Below, in pieces: positions 47,968-58,410 of a stretch of DNA of 64,000 nucleotides. The notes beneath the pieces were generated by a model. That model did not search any database, was not told the origin of the DNA, and saw only the letters and a list, made by a program, of their open reading frames with translations. Position numbers and translations under genes: made by a program. Positions within the stretch are counted from its first letter, which is position 1, and each line of letters begins with the position of its first letter. Source of the stretch: Sphingomonas sp. URHD0057 (GTDB lineage Bacteria > Pseudomonadota > Alphaproteobacteria > Sphingomonadales > Sphingomonadaceae); contig NZ_KK211162.1 in assembly GCF_000620665.1 (NCBI RefSeq), forward strand, positions 827,764-891,763. The letters are read 5' to 3'.

Positions 47968-49146
47968 ATGTCGCGCATTCCCCTGTCCGCAGCTGCCGCT
48001 TCGCTGCTATTCGCAACCGCCGCGCCCGCCGCTGCGCCTCAGTTCGATACGCCGGCCAAGGTCGCGTTCGTGATCGATTTGTCTTCGGGAGCCGTGCTCT
48101 ACCAAAAAAACGCCGATGTTCGCATGCCGCCGGCGTCGATGGCCAAGATGATGACCACCGACGTCGCCTTCGAGCTGATCGACAAGGGCCAGCTTCCGCT
48201 CACCAAGATGTGCACGGTGCGGCCCGAGACCTGGCAGAAGTGGCATGGCCCGCAGGCGGGATCGACCATGTTCCTGTCGCCCAATGAACAAGTCAGCGTC
48301 GAGAACCTGTTGAAGGGCATCGTGACCCTGTCGGGCAATGACGCGTCGGTGGTCCTGGCCGAATGCATCGCCGGGACCGAGCAGGCTTTCGCCGAGCAGA
48401 TGAACACGCTCGGCAAGAAGATCGGCCTCACCAATAGCCATTTCGGAACGGCCAACGGTTGGCCCGACAATGGCGTGACCTATGTGTCGGCCCGCGATCT
48501 CGCGACGCTCGCGCGCTATGAAATCGAGAACCATTACAAGCTCTACAAACAGTTCTATTCGCTGCCGAGTTTCACTTGGGGCAAGACGCTCGGCTCGGGC
48601 CAGGACATCACCCAGCAGAATCGCAACCCGATTCTCGGCAAGGTGTCGGGCGCGGACGGGCTCAAGACCGGCCATACCGATGAGGCCGGCTACGGCTTCA
48701 CCGGTTCGGCGGACCAGAACGGCCGGCGTTTGATCGAGGTCGTTGCCGGGCTGGGAAGCTGGAACGCGCGTGTCGAGGAATCGACGCGGCTGATCCAATG
48801 GGGCTTCAATGCCTGGTCGGCCAAGCCGTTGTTCCAGTCCGGAGCCAAGGTCGGCACCGCGCAGGTCCAGCTGGGCAGCAGCAGCGAGGTGCCGCTGATC
48901 GCCCCCCGCAATCTCGCGGTCACCGTTCCGGCGGGCCTCGCCAGCGGCGCGACCAGCCTCAAGATCCGCTACCAGGGCCCGGTCGCGGCGCCGATCGCCA
49001 AGGGCCAGCATATCGCCGATCTAGTCATCACCACCGGCGACACGCCGCCGCAGGTCGTGCCGCTGGTCGCCGGCGAGGACGTCGGCAAGGCGGGATTCTT
49101 CGGCCGCATCTGGCTCGGCCTCAAGTCGCTGTTTGGAATGGCGTGA
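47968..49146 (+). CDS. dacA: D-alanyl-D-alanine carboxypeptidase (PBP5/6-like)
   Basis: A 392-residue S11 peptidase with signal peptide (MSRIPLSAAAASLLFATAAPAAA). Active-site motifs: SMAK (SxxK), SGN (SxN) and KTGHTDEAG. The C-terminal beta domain ends with an amphipathic helix (GKAGFFGRIWLGLKSLFGM) that anchors such enzymes to the inner membrane. It trims pentapeptide side chains. The stop overlaps the tmk GTG. Confidence 0.94.
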   Translation: MSRIPLSAAAASLLFATAAPAAAPQFDTPAKVAFVIDLSSGAVLYQKNADVRMPPASMAKMMTTDVAFELIDKGQLPLTKMCTVRPETWQKWHGPQAGSTMFLSPNEQVSVENLLKGIVTLSGNDASVVLAECIAGTEQAFAEQMNTLGKKIGLTNSHFGTANGWPDNGVTYVSARDLATLARYEIENHYKLYKQFYSLPSFTWGKTLGSGQDITQQNRNPILGKVSGADGLKTGHTDEAGYGFTGSADQNGRRLIEVVAGLGSWNARVEESTRLIQWGFNAWSAKPLFQSGAKVGTAQVQLGSSSEVPLIAPRNLAVTVPAGLASGATSLKIRYQGPVAAPIAKGQHIADLVITTGDTPPQVVPLVAGEDVGKAGFFGRIWLGLKSLFGMA

Positions 49147-49781
49147 CCGCCCAAGGGCCAAAACGCGGCAGGTTCATTTCCCTCGAGGGCGGGGAGGGGG
49201 TCGGCAAGTCGACCCAGGTTTGCGCCCTCGCCCAGGCGCTGCAGAAACGCGGCCTCGACGTCCTGATCACCCGCGAGCCGGGCGGCAGCGACGGCGCTGA
49301 GAAAATCCGTGAGTTGCTGCTGGCCGGCGGCGCGGACCGTTGGAGCGCGAAAACTGAGGCGCTGCTGTTCGCGGCCGCGCGCGCCGATCATTTCGAGCGG
49401 ACGATCGGCCCCGCGCTCTCCGAGGGACGGTGGGTGATCTCCGACCGGTTCGTCGACAGCTCGCTCGCATATCAGGGCGGTGCGGGCGGGCTCGGCATCG
49501 AAAAGGTGCGCGAGCTCAATGCGATGGCGATCGAAAGCGGCTTCCCCGACCGCACTCTGATTCTGCTTCTCGATGAAGGCGGCGAGCGAGCGCGGGTGCG
49601 GGACAGCGATGGAAGCGACCGCATCGGCGGCCGCGGTGCCGACTATCATCACAAGGTCGAGCTCGCCTTTCGCATGATCGCTGCCGAAGAGCCCGAGCGA
49701 GTAAAGCTGGTCGATGCCTCGGGAGCGCCGCAAGCGGTGACCGAACGCCTGCTGGATGCGATCCAGGACCTGCTCCCGTGA
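49143..49781 (+). CDS. tmk: Thymidylate kinase
   Basis: A 212-residue kinase making dTDP. P-loop GGEGVGKST, the TREPGGS motif and SDRFVDSSLAYQGGAGGLG are diagnostic. Start is a GTG overlapping the dacA stop; the longer open frame upstream is antisense-like and unrelated. The end overlaps holB (GTGA). The tmk-holB-tatD grouping is widely conserved. Confidence 0.95.
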   Translation: MTAQGPKRGRFISLEGGEGVGKSTQVCALAQALQKRGLDVLITREPGGSDGAEKIRELLLAGGADRWSAKTEALLFAAARADHFERTIGPALSEGRWVISDRFVDSSLAYQGGAGGLGIEKVRELNAMAIESGFPDRTLILLLDEGGERARVRDSDGSDRIGGRGADYHHKVELAFRMIAAEEPERVKLVDASGAPQAVTERLLDAIQDLLP

Positions 49782-50758
49782 TCCTGGGGCAGGATCGCGC
49801 CGTTGCGCAGTTCGCCAGTGCCTGGGCGACCCGCCGATTGCACCACGCCTGGCTGCTCGCAGGGCCAAGGGGCGTGGGCAAGGCGAGCTTCGCGCATGCC
49901 GCCGCCCGGCGCGCTCTCGCCGACGCCGCTGGGCCGCCGTCGGAGCTGCCATTCCTAGAGACTCCGGACGATCACCCAATCGTGAAACTGGTCGAGGCCG
50001 GCAGCCACCCCGACATGCGCTGGCTCGAAAGGCTCGCGAACGAGAAGACCGGCAATCTCAACCGCAACATCAAGATCGACCAGGTTCGCGAACTCGGTGG
50101 ATTCATGGCCATGACCGCTGCATTGTCGCCGTGGCGCGTGGCGGTGATCGACAGCGTCGACGACCTTGAGCCCGCGGGCGCCAACGCGCTACTGAAGATG
50201 CTCGAGGAGCCTCCGTCCAATACTCTATTCTTCCTGGTCAGCCACGCCGCCGGACGCCTGCTGCCGACGATCCGCTCGCGCTGCCGGCGCCTCGACTTCC
50301 ATGAGCTTGACGACGACGCCATGACGTCAATCCTGGAAACGCAGGCGCCGAGCCTCAGCGCGGCGGAGCGGCAGAAGATCAGCGGCATGTCCAACGGATC
50401 GGCGGGTAGGGCGCTCGCGTTCGCCGAGCTCGACCTTGCCAGGCTCGAGGACGCCGCGCTCGGCATCCTTCGCCAGGGCGATCCCACCAATGCCCGCCGC
50501 TCTGACCTCGCCGCCGAGCTCGGCAAGAAGGCGGCGGCGGATCGCTATGCAGCGTTCCTCGATCTCGCGCCCTCGCTGATTGCGCGGGAGGCGCGAGGAC
50601 TTGAAGGCCAACCGCGCGAACGGGCGCTCGATGCATATGCAAAGGCCCGCGAGCTGGCGACCATCGCGCCGCGCCTGTCATTGGATCCCGCGGCGACCGT
50701 GTTCCAGATCGGCGGCATCCTCGCCGAAGTTGCGGGGCCCGCTTCCTTGAAGCGCTAG
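49778..50758 (+). CDS. holB: DNA polymerase III delta' subunit
   Basis: A 326-residue clamp-loader subunit. The N-terminal AAA+ segment reads ARRALADA after a Walker A variant GPRGVGKAS; the block LLKMLEEPPSNTLFFLVSHAAGRLLPTIRSRCR is the typical delta' SRC region. Zinc-module cysteines are largely missing, as in many alphaproteobacterial delta' proteins. Translationally coupled to tmk. Confidence 0.92.
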   Translation: MILGQDRAVAQFASAWATRRLHHAWLLAGPRGVGKASFAHAAARRALADAAGPPSELPFLETPDDHPIVKLVEAGSHPDMRWLERLANEKTGNLNRNIKIDQVRELGGFMAMTAALSPWRVAVIDSVDDLEPAGANALLKMLEEPPSNTLFFLVSHAAGRLLPTIRSRCRRLDFHELDDDAMTSILETQAPSLSAAERQKISGMSNGSAGRALAFAELDLARLEDAALGILRQGDPTNARRSDLAAELGKKAAADRYAAFLDLAPSLIAREARGLEGQPRERALDAYAKARELATIAPRLSLDPAATVFQIGGILAEVAGPASLKR

Positions 50759-50785
50759 GCCCGCCCGGCTACGTGCGGCTCGAAC

Positions 50786-52291
50786 ATGGCCGAGCCTTAC
50801 CTCATTACCACTGCGATCAGTTATCCCAACGGTCCGCCCCACATCGGCCACGCCTATGAGGCGATTGCAGGCGACGCGATCGCTCGCTTCCAGCGGAGCC
50901 AAGGGCGCGACGTCCGCTTCGTCGGAGGGACCGACGAGCACGGTCTGAAGATGGTTCAGACCGCGCGCGCGCAGCACCGCGAAACGATCGACCTCGCGGA
51001 TGAAATGTCCGGTTATTTCCGTAAGATGGTCGAGCTCTTTGGGCTCTCTTACGATGCCTTCGTGCGGACCACCGAGCCGCGCCATCACCGCGCCAGTGCC
51101 GCCTTGTGGAAGGCGCTGGAGGAGGCTGGCGACCTCTATCTCGACCGCTACGAGGGTTGGTATTCGGTCCGCGACGAAGCCTTCTACGACGAAAGCGAGC
51201 TGGTCGCCGGCGAGGGAGACGAAAAGCTCTCACCTCAGGGAACGCCCGTGGAATGGACCGCGGAGGAAACCTGGTTCTTCCGGCTGTCGAAGTATCAGGA
51301 GCCGCTGCTCCGGCTCTATCGCGACAATCCTGACTTCATCCGTCCCGAAAGCCGCCGCAACGAGGTTCTGCGCTTCGTCGAGACTGGCCTCAAGGACCTC
51401 AGCGTCTCGCGCACCAGCTTCGACTGGGGCGTGCCGGTGCCGGGTTCCGAGGGGCACGTGATGTACGTCTGGGTCGACGCGCTGACGACCTACATGACGG
51501 CCGTCGGCTATCCCGACGATCAGGCGGAATATGAGCGCTTCTGGCCCGCCGACCTGCACCTGATCGGCAAGGACATCGTCCGCTTTCACGCCGTCTACTG
51601 GCCGGCCTTCCTGATGTCGGCCGGACTGCCGTTGCCCAAGCAAGTGTTCGGACACGGTTTTTTGCTCAGCCGCGGCGAGAAGATGTCGAAGAGCGTCGGC
51701 AACGTGATCGACCCGATGGAGCTCGCCGAGCGGTTTGGCGTCGACGCTGTGCGCTATTTCCTTCTTCGTGAAGTGCCGTTCGGCCAGGACGGAAGCTACA
51801 GCGCGGAAGCCATCGTCGCGCGCGCCAATGCCGATCTTGCGAACAGCTTCGGCAATCTCGCGCAACGAATATTATCCATGGTTCACAAAAATTTGGGCGG
51901 TGTTCTTCCGGCGGCCGGAGAAGCCGCGGAAGACCGTGATCTGCGTGCCCTGGTCGAGACCGCGACCCGCACGGAAGTCCCCGAAGCCTTTGAGCGCCTG
52001 GCCTTCTCGGTCGGCATCGAGGCCTGGCTGCGCGCAGTCTTTGCCTGCAACCAATATGTCGATGTGCAAGCGCCGTGGACGCTGCGCAAGACGGAACCCG
52101 AGCGCATGGCGGCCGTGCTTGGAACGCTCGTCGCCGCAGTGCGCGAGCTGGCACGGGCGATCGCGCCGATCATTCCGGAATCGGCCGACAAGCTGTTGAC
52201 CCTGATCGACGCGGGTGAGGGCGGGGTTCCGATCGCCCAGCCGACGCCCTTGTTTCCCCGGCTCGAGCTGGACGAGGAGGAGGAGGCGTGA
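50786..52291 (+). CDS. metG: Methionine--tRNA ligase
   Basis: A 501-residue class I synthetase. HIGH motif in PPHIGHAYEA, KMSKS in GEKMSKSVGNV. It lacks the C-terminal tRNA-binding dimerisation domain and the four-Cys zinc knuckle, so it is the short form common in alphaproteobacteria. Stop overlaps the tatD GTG. Confidence 0.96.
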   Translation: MAEPYLITTAISYPNGPPHIGHAYEAIAGDAIARFQRSQGRDVRFVGGTDEHGLKMVQTARAQHRETIDLADEMSGYFRKMVELFGLSYDAFVRTTEPRHHRASAALWKALEEAGDLYLDRYEGWYSVRDEAFYDESELVAGEGDEKLSPQGTPVEWTAEETWFFRLSKYQEPLLRLYRDNPDFIRPESRRNEVLRFVETGLKDLSVSRTSFDWGVPVPGSEGHVMYVWVDALTTYMTAVGYPDDQAEYERFWPADLHLIGKDIVRFHAVYWPAFLMSAGLPLPKQVFGHGFLLSRGEKMSKSVGNVIDPMELAERFGVDAVRYFLLREVPFGQDGSYSAEAIVARANADLANSFGNLAQRILSMVHKNLGGVLPAAGEAAEDRDLRALVETATRTEVPEAFERLAFSVGIEAWLRAVFACNQYVDVQAPWTLRKTEPERMAAVLGTLVAAVRELARAIAPIIPESADKLLTLIDAGEGGVPIAQPTPLFPRLELDEEEEA

Positions 52292-53064
52292 GGTTGATCG
52301 ACAGCCATTGCCACCTCAATTACGAAGGCCTGGTCGAACGCCAGGCCGAAGTGCTTGAAAATGCCCGTGATCGCGGCGTTCAGGGTTTCCTCAACATCTC
52401 CACCCGGCAGCGCGAATGGGACGCGATCGTCGGCGTAGCCGAGCGAGAGTCCGATGTCTGGGCCAGCATTGGCGTCCATCCGCACGAAGCCGACGCGCAT
52501 CCCGATCTGGGCGCCGCAGCGCTGGTCGAGGCCGCCGATCATCCACGCGTAATCGCGATCGGCGAGTGCGGGCTCGATTATTATTACGACAAGTCCGACC
52601 GCGCGGCGCAGCGCGAGCGGTTTGAGGCGCATGTCGAGGCGGCGCAGCAAACGGGGCTGCCGCTGGTCGTGCACACGCGCGATTCCGAGGAGGATACCGC
52701 AGAAATTCTAACCCGCGCCGTCAGGGAGAAGGGGGTTAGGGGCGTGCTCCATTGCTTCACGGGCTCGGCGGAACTGGCGAGGACAGGGCTCGATCTCGGC
52801 TTTTACGTGTCGCTGTCCGGGATCGTCACCTTCAAGAACGCTCAGGACCTTCAGGAGATCGCGAAATGGTTGCCCGCCGACCAGATGCTGGTCGAGACGG
52901 ATTCGCCGTTCCTCGCGCCCGTTCCGCACCGTGGCCAGAAATGCGAGCCGGCCTTTGTCGCCGACACTGCCGCCTTCGTTGCCGAGCTTCGTGGCGAGCC
53001 GCTCGAAGAGCTTGCCGAGACCACGACCGCGAACTTCTTCAAGTTGTTCAATAAAGCGGCGTGA
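52288..53064 (+). CDS. tatD: TatD-family metal-dependent hydrolase
   Basis: A 258-residue TIM-barrel hydrolase with metal ligands in DSHCHLN, GECGLDYYY, VVHTRDSEEDT, VLHCFTG and ETDSPFLAP. TatD/YcfH proteins are 3'-5' DNases or hydrolases. Coupled to metG and to the MBL gene by GTGA overlaps; this trio is common next to holB. Confidence 0.94.
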   Translation: MRLIDSHCHLNYEGLVERQAEVLENARDRGVQGFLNISTRQREWDAIVGVAERESDVWASIGVHPHEADAHPDLGAAALVEAADHPRVIAIGECGLDYYYDKSDRAAQRERFEAHVEAAQQTGLPLVVHTRDSEEDTAEILTRAVREKGVRGVLHCFTGSAELARTGLDLGFYVSLSGIVTFKNAQDLQEIAKWLPADQMLVETDSPFLAPVPHRGQKCEPAFVADTAAFVAELRGEPLEELAETTTANFFKLFNKAA

Positions 53065-53825
53065 AAGTCCGGATCCTCGGCTGCGGAACGTCGACCGGCG
53101 TTCCCAAGATCGGCAATGACTGGGGTCGCTGCGACCCGGACGAGCCGCGAAACTACCGCCTGCGCTCGTCAATCCTGGTTCAAAGCGCCGGTGCCAACGT
53201 CCTTGTCGATTGCGGTCCCGACCTCCGCCAGCAGCTGCTTGCCGCCCATGTCGGCACGCTCGACGCAGTTGTGGTCACGCACACGCACGGCGATCACTGT
53301 CACGGCATCGACGAGCTTCGCCCGGTGGCGTCGGCGATGGGGGGACCGGTTCCGCTTTATGCACGAGCCGACGACCTGTCGGAGCTTCAACGCCGCTTTG
53401 CCTACGCTTTCGAGAAAAGCGATTTCTATCGGCCGATCATCGACGGGCGCTCAATCGGAGACGGGGAGCGCTTCGGCGCGGCAACAATGCGAAACGTGCA
53501 GCAGCCGCACGGCGGTCCGACCTCGCTTGGCTTGCGCTTCGATGAAGACCACCGATCGGTCGTCTATGCCATCGACTTCAGCGACTTAACCGACGACATG
53601 GCCGCCTTGTACCAGGGCGCCGACGTGTGGATCGCCGACTGCCTGACGCGAATGCCGCATCCGACACACGCCCATCTCGACGGCGTGTTGGGCTGGGCCC
53701 GTGATTTGCGGATCGGGCAACTCTATCTAACGCATATGGGGAACGGCCTCGACTATCGGACTTTGGTCGCCGAGCTGCCCGATTGGGCGGCGCCAGCCCA
53801 CGATGGCCTGGAGATTGAGCTCTAG
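53061..53825 (+). CDS. MBL-fold metal-dependent hydrolase (PhnP-like)
   Basis: A 254-residue metallo-beta-lactamase-fold phosphodiesterase. Begins VRILGCGTSTGVPKIGNDWGRCDPDEPRN, typical of the PhnP-related subfamily, with the metal motif THTHGDHCHGID and C-terminal His residues (THAHLDG; THMG). Substrate unknown, likely a cyclic phosphodiester. Part of the tatD operon. Confidence 0.9.
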   Translation: MKVRILGCGTSTGVPKIGNDWGRCDPDEPRNYRLRSSILVQSAGANVLVDCGPDLRQQLLAAHVGTLDAVVVTHTHGDHCHGIDELRPVASAMGGPVPLYARADDLSELQRRFAYAFEKSDFYRPIIDGRSIGDGERFGAATMRNVQQPHGGPTSLGLRFDEDHRSVVYAIDFSDLTDDMAALYQGADVWIADCLTRMPHPTHAHLDGVLGWARDLRIGQLYLTHMGNGLDYRTLVAELPDWAAPAHDGLEIEL

Positions 53826-54413
53826 ATGACCAACGATCTCATGCTTGGCGGCGTTTACATCCTGATGGCGATCATGCTTGTCCTGGGCTCGTTGATGACC
53901 CGGCGCGAGCCCGCGGCCAAGCTCGTCACCGTCGCGCTCGCGTGGATCGCGATCTTCGCCGCGGGCTTCGTATTGTTCACGTTCCGCGACGATTTCGGCT
54001 GGGTCACCCAGCGGCTCCAGGCGGAAGCCCTGGGCACGCCGGTGCAGCAAGGGCGAGAAACGCGGATCCCGATGGCAATCGACGGCCATTTCTGGGTCGA
54101 GGGGCGCCTGAACGGCGAGAAGGTCAAATTCCTGGTCGACAGTGGAGCGACCATGACCACGATCGATCGTGACACGGCCTTGCGCGCGGGCGTTGCCGTT
54201 TCGCCGCGCCGCGACCAGTTCGTGCGCACGGGCAACGGCATTATCCGGGTGTCGACAGGCCGCGCCGCCGAACTGGTGGTGGGGGGCATCGCGCGCCAGG
54301 ACGTCGGGCTCCAGGTCGCCGACCATGACGACTTGAATGTCCTCGGCATGAATTTCCTGTCGTCCTTGCGAAGCTGGGGAGTGCAAGGGCGATGGCTGGT
54401 TCTGGTCGCCTGA
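53826..54413 (+). CDS. Membrane-anchored retropepsin-like aspartic protease
   Basis: A 195-residue protein with two N-terminal membrane helices (~6-24 and ~34-52) and a clan AA aspartic-protease domain. The catalytic motif is FLVDSGATMTTI with Asp105-Ser-Gly; the C-terminal LNVLGMNFL is the second conserved block. It is a single-domain, dimer-forming type. It follows the MBL gene with no gap. Targets unknown. Confidence 0.9.
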   Translation: MTNDLMLGGVYILMAIMLVLGSLMTRREPAAKLVTVALAWIAIFAAGFVLFTFRDDFGWVTQRLQAEALGTPVQQGRETRIPMAIDGHFWVEGRLNGEKVKFLVDSGATMTTIDRDTALRAGVAVSPRRDQFVRTGNGIIRVSTGRAAELVVGGIARQDVGLQVADHDDLNVLGMNFLSSLRSWGVQGRWLVLVA

Positions 54414-54479
54414 TGCGCTCTGTAGTTTACATAATGCATATTATCATACTTACAGATTTGCAGAGCGAGGGGCCCCGCC
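54414..54479. other. AT-rich gap with two dyads before mazG
   Basis: A 66 bp gap, strikingly AT-rich for this genome. An inner dyad ATAAT-GCAT-ATTAT (54431-54444) sits inside an outer inverted repeat CGCTCTG (54416-54422) and CAGAGCG (54461-54467). It may hold the mazG promoter (TTTACA at 54426) with an operator, or a terminator-like hairpin for the upstream operon. GAGGGG (54467-54472) is the mazG ribosome site. Confidence 0.5.
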
Positions 54480-55139
54480 TTGGCTAATCTCGCCCGCCTT
54501 GTCGCGATCATGCGCCGGCTCCGCGATCCGGTGAGCGGTTGCGAATGGGATCGCCAACAAAGCTTTGCGACCATCGCCCCCTATACGATCGAGGAAGCCT
54601 ACGAAGTCGCGGACGCGATTGCGCACGACGATATGGACTCACTCGCCGACGAACTCGGCGATTTGCAGCTCCAGATCGTCTTCCACGCCCAGATCGCCGA
54701 GGAAGCCGGTCATTTCGCGCTCGACGACCTGATCGGGCGCATCTGCGACAAGCTGGAGCGCCGCCACCCGCACATTTTCGGCAATGCGAGCCACAGCCCC
54801 GGCTGGGAGGAACTGAAGGCAGCGGAGCGCAAGAAATCCCCCGACGACAGCGCTTTGGCTGGCGTCGCTCTGGCGCTTCCGGCGCTAGAACGCGCCGCCA
54901 AGCTCCAGCGCCGCGCGGCCCGGACCGGTTTCGACTGGCCCGACCAAGCGGGGCCGCGCGCCAAGATCGACGAGGAACTGGCCGAGCTCGATGCCGAGAG
55001 CGAACATCCGCGCATGCTGGAAGAGCTCGGCGACCTGCTGTTCGCGGTCGTGAACCTCGCACGCCATCTCAACATCGAACCGGAAGCCGCGCTTCGCGAG
55101 GCCAATCGCAAGTTCGAGGCTCGCTTCCGCGCGATCTAG
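54480..55139 (+). CDS. mazG: Nucleoside triphosphate pyrophosphohydrolase MazG, C-terminally shortened
   Basis: A 219-residue NTP pyrophosphatase with two MazG helical domains: ExxE...ExxD motif region EEAYEVADAI ... DELGDLQLQIVFH in the first, and DEELAELDAE ... EELGDLLFAVVNLAR in the second. The TTG start is preceded by GAGGGG. The frame stops at TAG (55137-55139), right after FRAI, but the same frame continues for 29 more codons (to 55229) encoding a MazG-like tail with PGFADLSLDEKEALW, so the TAG looks like a nonsense mutation (probably GAG to TAG). Both catalytic domains precede it, so activity may survive. Confidence 0.88.
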   Translation: MANLARLVAIMRRLRDPVSGCEWDRQQSFATIAPYTIEEAYEVADAIAHDDMDSLADELGDLQLQIVFHAQIAEEAGHFALDDLIGRICDKLERRHPHIFGNASHSPGWEELKAAERKKSPDDSALAGVALALPALERAAKLQRRAARTGFDWPDQAGPRAKIDEELAELDAESEHPRMLEELGDLLFAVVNLARHLNIEPEAALREANRKFEARFRAI

Positions 55140-55229
55140 ACCGCGCCGGGCTTTGCGGACCTGTCGCTCGACGAAAAAGAAGCGCTATGGGTCGCGGCCA
55201 AAGCCGCTCAGGCCGATTCCAAGGCCTGA
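55140..55229 (+). pseudogene. Detached C-terminal tail of mazG
   Basis: In frame after the mazG TAG, 29 sense codons then TGA (55227-55229). The translation contains APGFADLSLDEKEALWVAAK, resembling the normal end of alphaproteobacterial MazG. It overlaps the 3' end of hflX by 22 bp, as intact neighbours in this genome often do. Confidence 0.55.
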
Positions 55230-56482
55230 AACCGCGCCCAATTGTCGGGCGACAATCGTACCATGAGCTGAACCTGATCGCGGTCCAGCTGCTGGTCGAG
55301 CACTTCGCCCCGAGCGTGCAACCAAGCGATACGGCCGCCGTCGCTCGCCGGCACCCGCACCTCGTGAACCTGCTCTCCTTGCCTCAATTGCTCTGCCATG
55401 CATTGGCGCAGTTGATCGAGCCCCTCGCCGGTGACGGCTGAGATCGGTACGACATTCTCGCGCCGCGCGGCTTCCTCGAACAACCGATCGCGCTCCTCGC
55501 CAGACAGGAGATCGACCTTGTTCCATGCCTCGATTCGTGGCGGCGCGCCTTCGTCCGCGAGTCCGAGCGATTGCAGCACCTGGTCGACGTCGTCGCGCTG
55601 AGCCTCGTAATCCGGATGGGACATGTCGCGCACGTGCACCAGCAGGTCGGCGGACGCGACCTCCTCCAGCGTCGCGCGGAACGCGGCGATGAGCTCGGTC
55701 GGAAGGTCCGAGACGAATCCCACCGTGTCCGACACTATGACCTTGTCGAAACCAGGCAGCCTGATGTCGCGCATGGTCGGGTCGAGGGTCGCGAACAACA
55801 GGTTTTCCGCAAACACAGCTTCGCCGGTCAGGTGATTGAAAAGCGTGGACTTTCCGGCGTTGGTGTAGCCGACCAGCGCGATCACCGGCCACGGCGCCCG
55901 CTGGCGGCGGTCGCGATGGAGCGAGCGGGTGCGCTTCACCTGGTCGAGCTCGCGGCGGATCTTCGCCATGCGGTCGCGGATCATGCGGCGGTCAGCTTCG
56001 ATCTGGGTTTCGCCGGGGCCGCCGAGAAAGCCGAAGCCGCCGCGCTGGCGCTCGAGGTGGGTCCAGCTGCGTACGAGCCGCCCCGCCTGATATTCGAGGT
56101 GCGCAAGCTCGACCTGCAACTGGCCTTCCGAGCTCGCCGCGCGCTCGCCGAATATTTCGAGGATCAGCCCGGTGCGGTCGATCACCTTGGTCCCCGCCTC
56201 GTCTTCCAGGTTCTTCTGCTGAACCGGCGTCAGCAGCGCATCGACAATCAGCAGGCCGGCATCCTTCTCCTTGGCAAGCGCCCCAATCTCTTCGACCTGG
56301 CCTTTGCCCAGCAGCGTCGCCGGACGCACCGTGCGCACGCGAAACGAGCGCTCGCCGGCAATTACGATGCCGATCGCCTCGGCCAAGCCTTCCGCCTCCT
56401 GCAGACGAGCCTCGACTGACCGGCGCGCGCCCTCGCGCGGCAACTCCGGCACTACCAGCACCGCCCGCTCGCCGCGCGCCAC
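55208..56482 (-). CDS. hflX: GTPase HflX
   Basis: A 424-residue ribosome-associated GTPase. N-terminal HflX domain with RTVRPATLLGKGQVEEI and LEYQAGRLVRSWTHLERQ, then the G domain with GYTNAGKST, DTVGFVSDLP and NKVDLL. It splits stalled or stressed 70S ribosomes. GTG start at 56482, 32 bp after hfq. The hfq-hflX order is the classical proteobacterial one. Confidence 0.95.
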   Translation of the reverse strand: MARGERAVLVVPELPREGARRSVEARLQEAEGLAEAIGIVIAGERSFRVRTVRPATLLGKGQVEEIGALAKEKDAGLLIVDALLTPVQQKNLEDEAGTKVIDRTGLILEIFGERAASSEGQLQVELAHLEYQAGRLVRSWTHLERQRGGFGFLGGPGETQIEADRRMIRDRMAKIRRELDQVKRTRSLHRDRRQRAPWPVIALVGYTNAGKSTLFNHLTGEAVFAENLLFATLDPTMRDIRLPGFDKVIVSDTVGFVSDLPTELIAAFRATLEEVASADLLVHVRDMSHPDYEAQRDDVDQVLQSLGLADEGAPPRIEAWNKVDLLSGEERDRLFEEAARRENVVPISAVTGEGLDQLRQCMAEQLRQGEQVHEVRVPASDGGRIAWLHARGEVLDQQLDRDQVQLMVRLSPDNWARFQALESA

Positions 56483-56514
56483 CTCGATCGCGCCATTGCC
56501 GTCGAATCGCGAGT

Positions 56515-57012
56515 TCAGGCGCTGTCCCCTTTGTCTTCCGGCGCCGGCTCAGCCTCAAGATTTAGGGCGTGGGCGGGCTGAAGCGTCGAGATCGCATGCT
56601 TGTAGACGAGCTGGATCTGGCCTCCCCGCTCGAGCACCAGGGCGAATTGGTCGAACCCGGCGATGTGCCCCTGGAGCATCACGCCATTGACGAGGAACAA
56701 GGTGATGCGCTCGGTCTCGCGTGCGGCGGCGGCGAGGAACACGTCTTGCAAGGTCGCCTTCGCTGCCTCAGCCGGAGTCGCGCTCGCGAGAAAGTCTGGC
56801 GGCAACTCGGACGGCATGATGGTCGAGATGGAATGCTTGTAGACCAGCTGCGACGAGCCTTCGCGCCGAAGCAGCAGCGAGAAAGTGTCGAACCAGGTGA
56901 CGACGCCTTGCAGCTTGACGCCTTTGACGAGGAAGATCGTAACCGGCAACTTCGCGCGCCGCACGCTGTTCAGGAACTGATCCTGCAAACTGAGGGGTTT
57001 CTTTCCAGCCAT
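56515..57012 (-). CDS. hfq: Tandem-domain RNA chaperone Hfq
   Basis: A 165-residue protein with two complete Sm/Hfq domains in one chain. Domain 1 (~8-68): [11 protein letters not shown] ... LVYKHSIST with KH at 59-60. Domain 2 (~88-147): [11 protein letters not shown] ... LVYKHAIST with KH at 138-139. Both keep the Gln-Asp of the proximal face and the Sm2 YKH motif. Ordinary Hfq is a ~80-residue hexamer subunit; this form would build the ring from three chains. A linker of ~20 residues joins the domains and an acidic tail ends the chain. It is placed between ntrX and hflX as usual. Confidence 0.95.
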   Translation of the reverse strand: MAGKKPLSLQDQFLNSVRRAKLPVTIFLVKGVKLQGVVTWFDTFSLLLRREGSSQLVYKHSISTIMPSELPPDFLASATPAEAAKATLQDVFLAAAARETERITLFLVNGVMLQGHIAGFDQFALVLERGGQIQLVYKHAISTLQPAHALNLEAEPAPEDKGDSA

Positions 57013-57027
57013 GGCCAGCCTTGGCGG

Positions 57028-58409
<1,382 letters not shown>

Positions 58410-58410
<1 letters not shown>

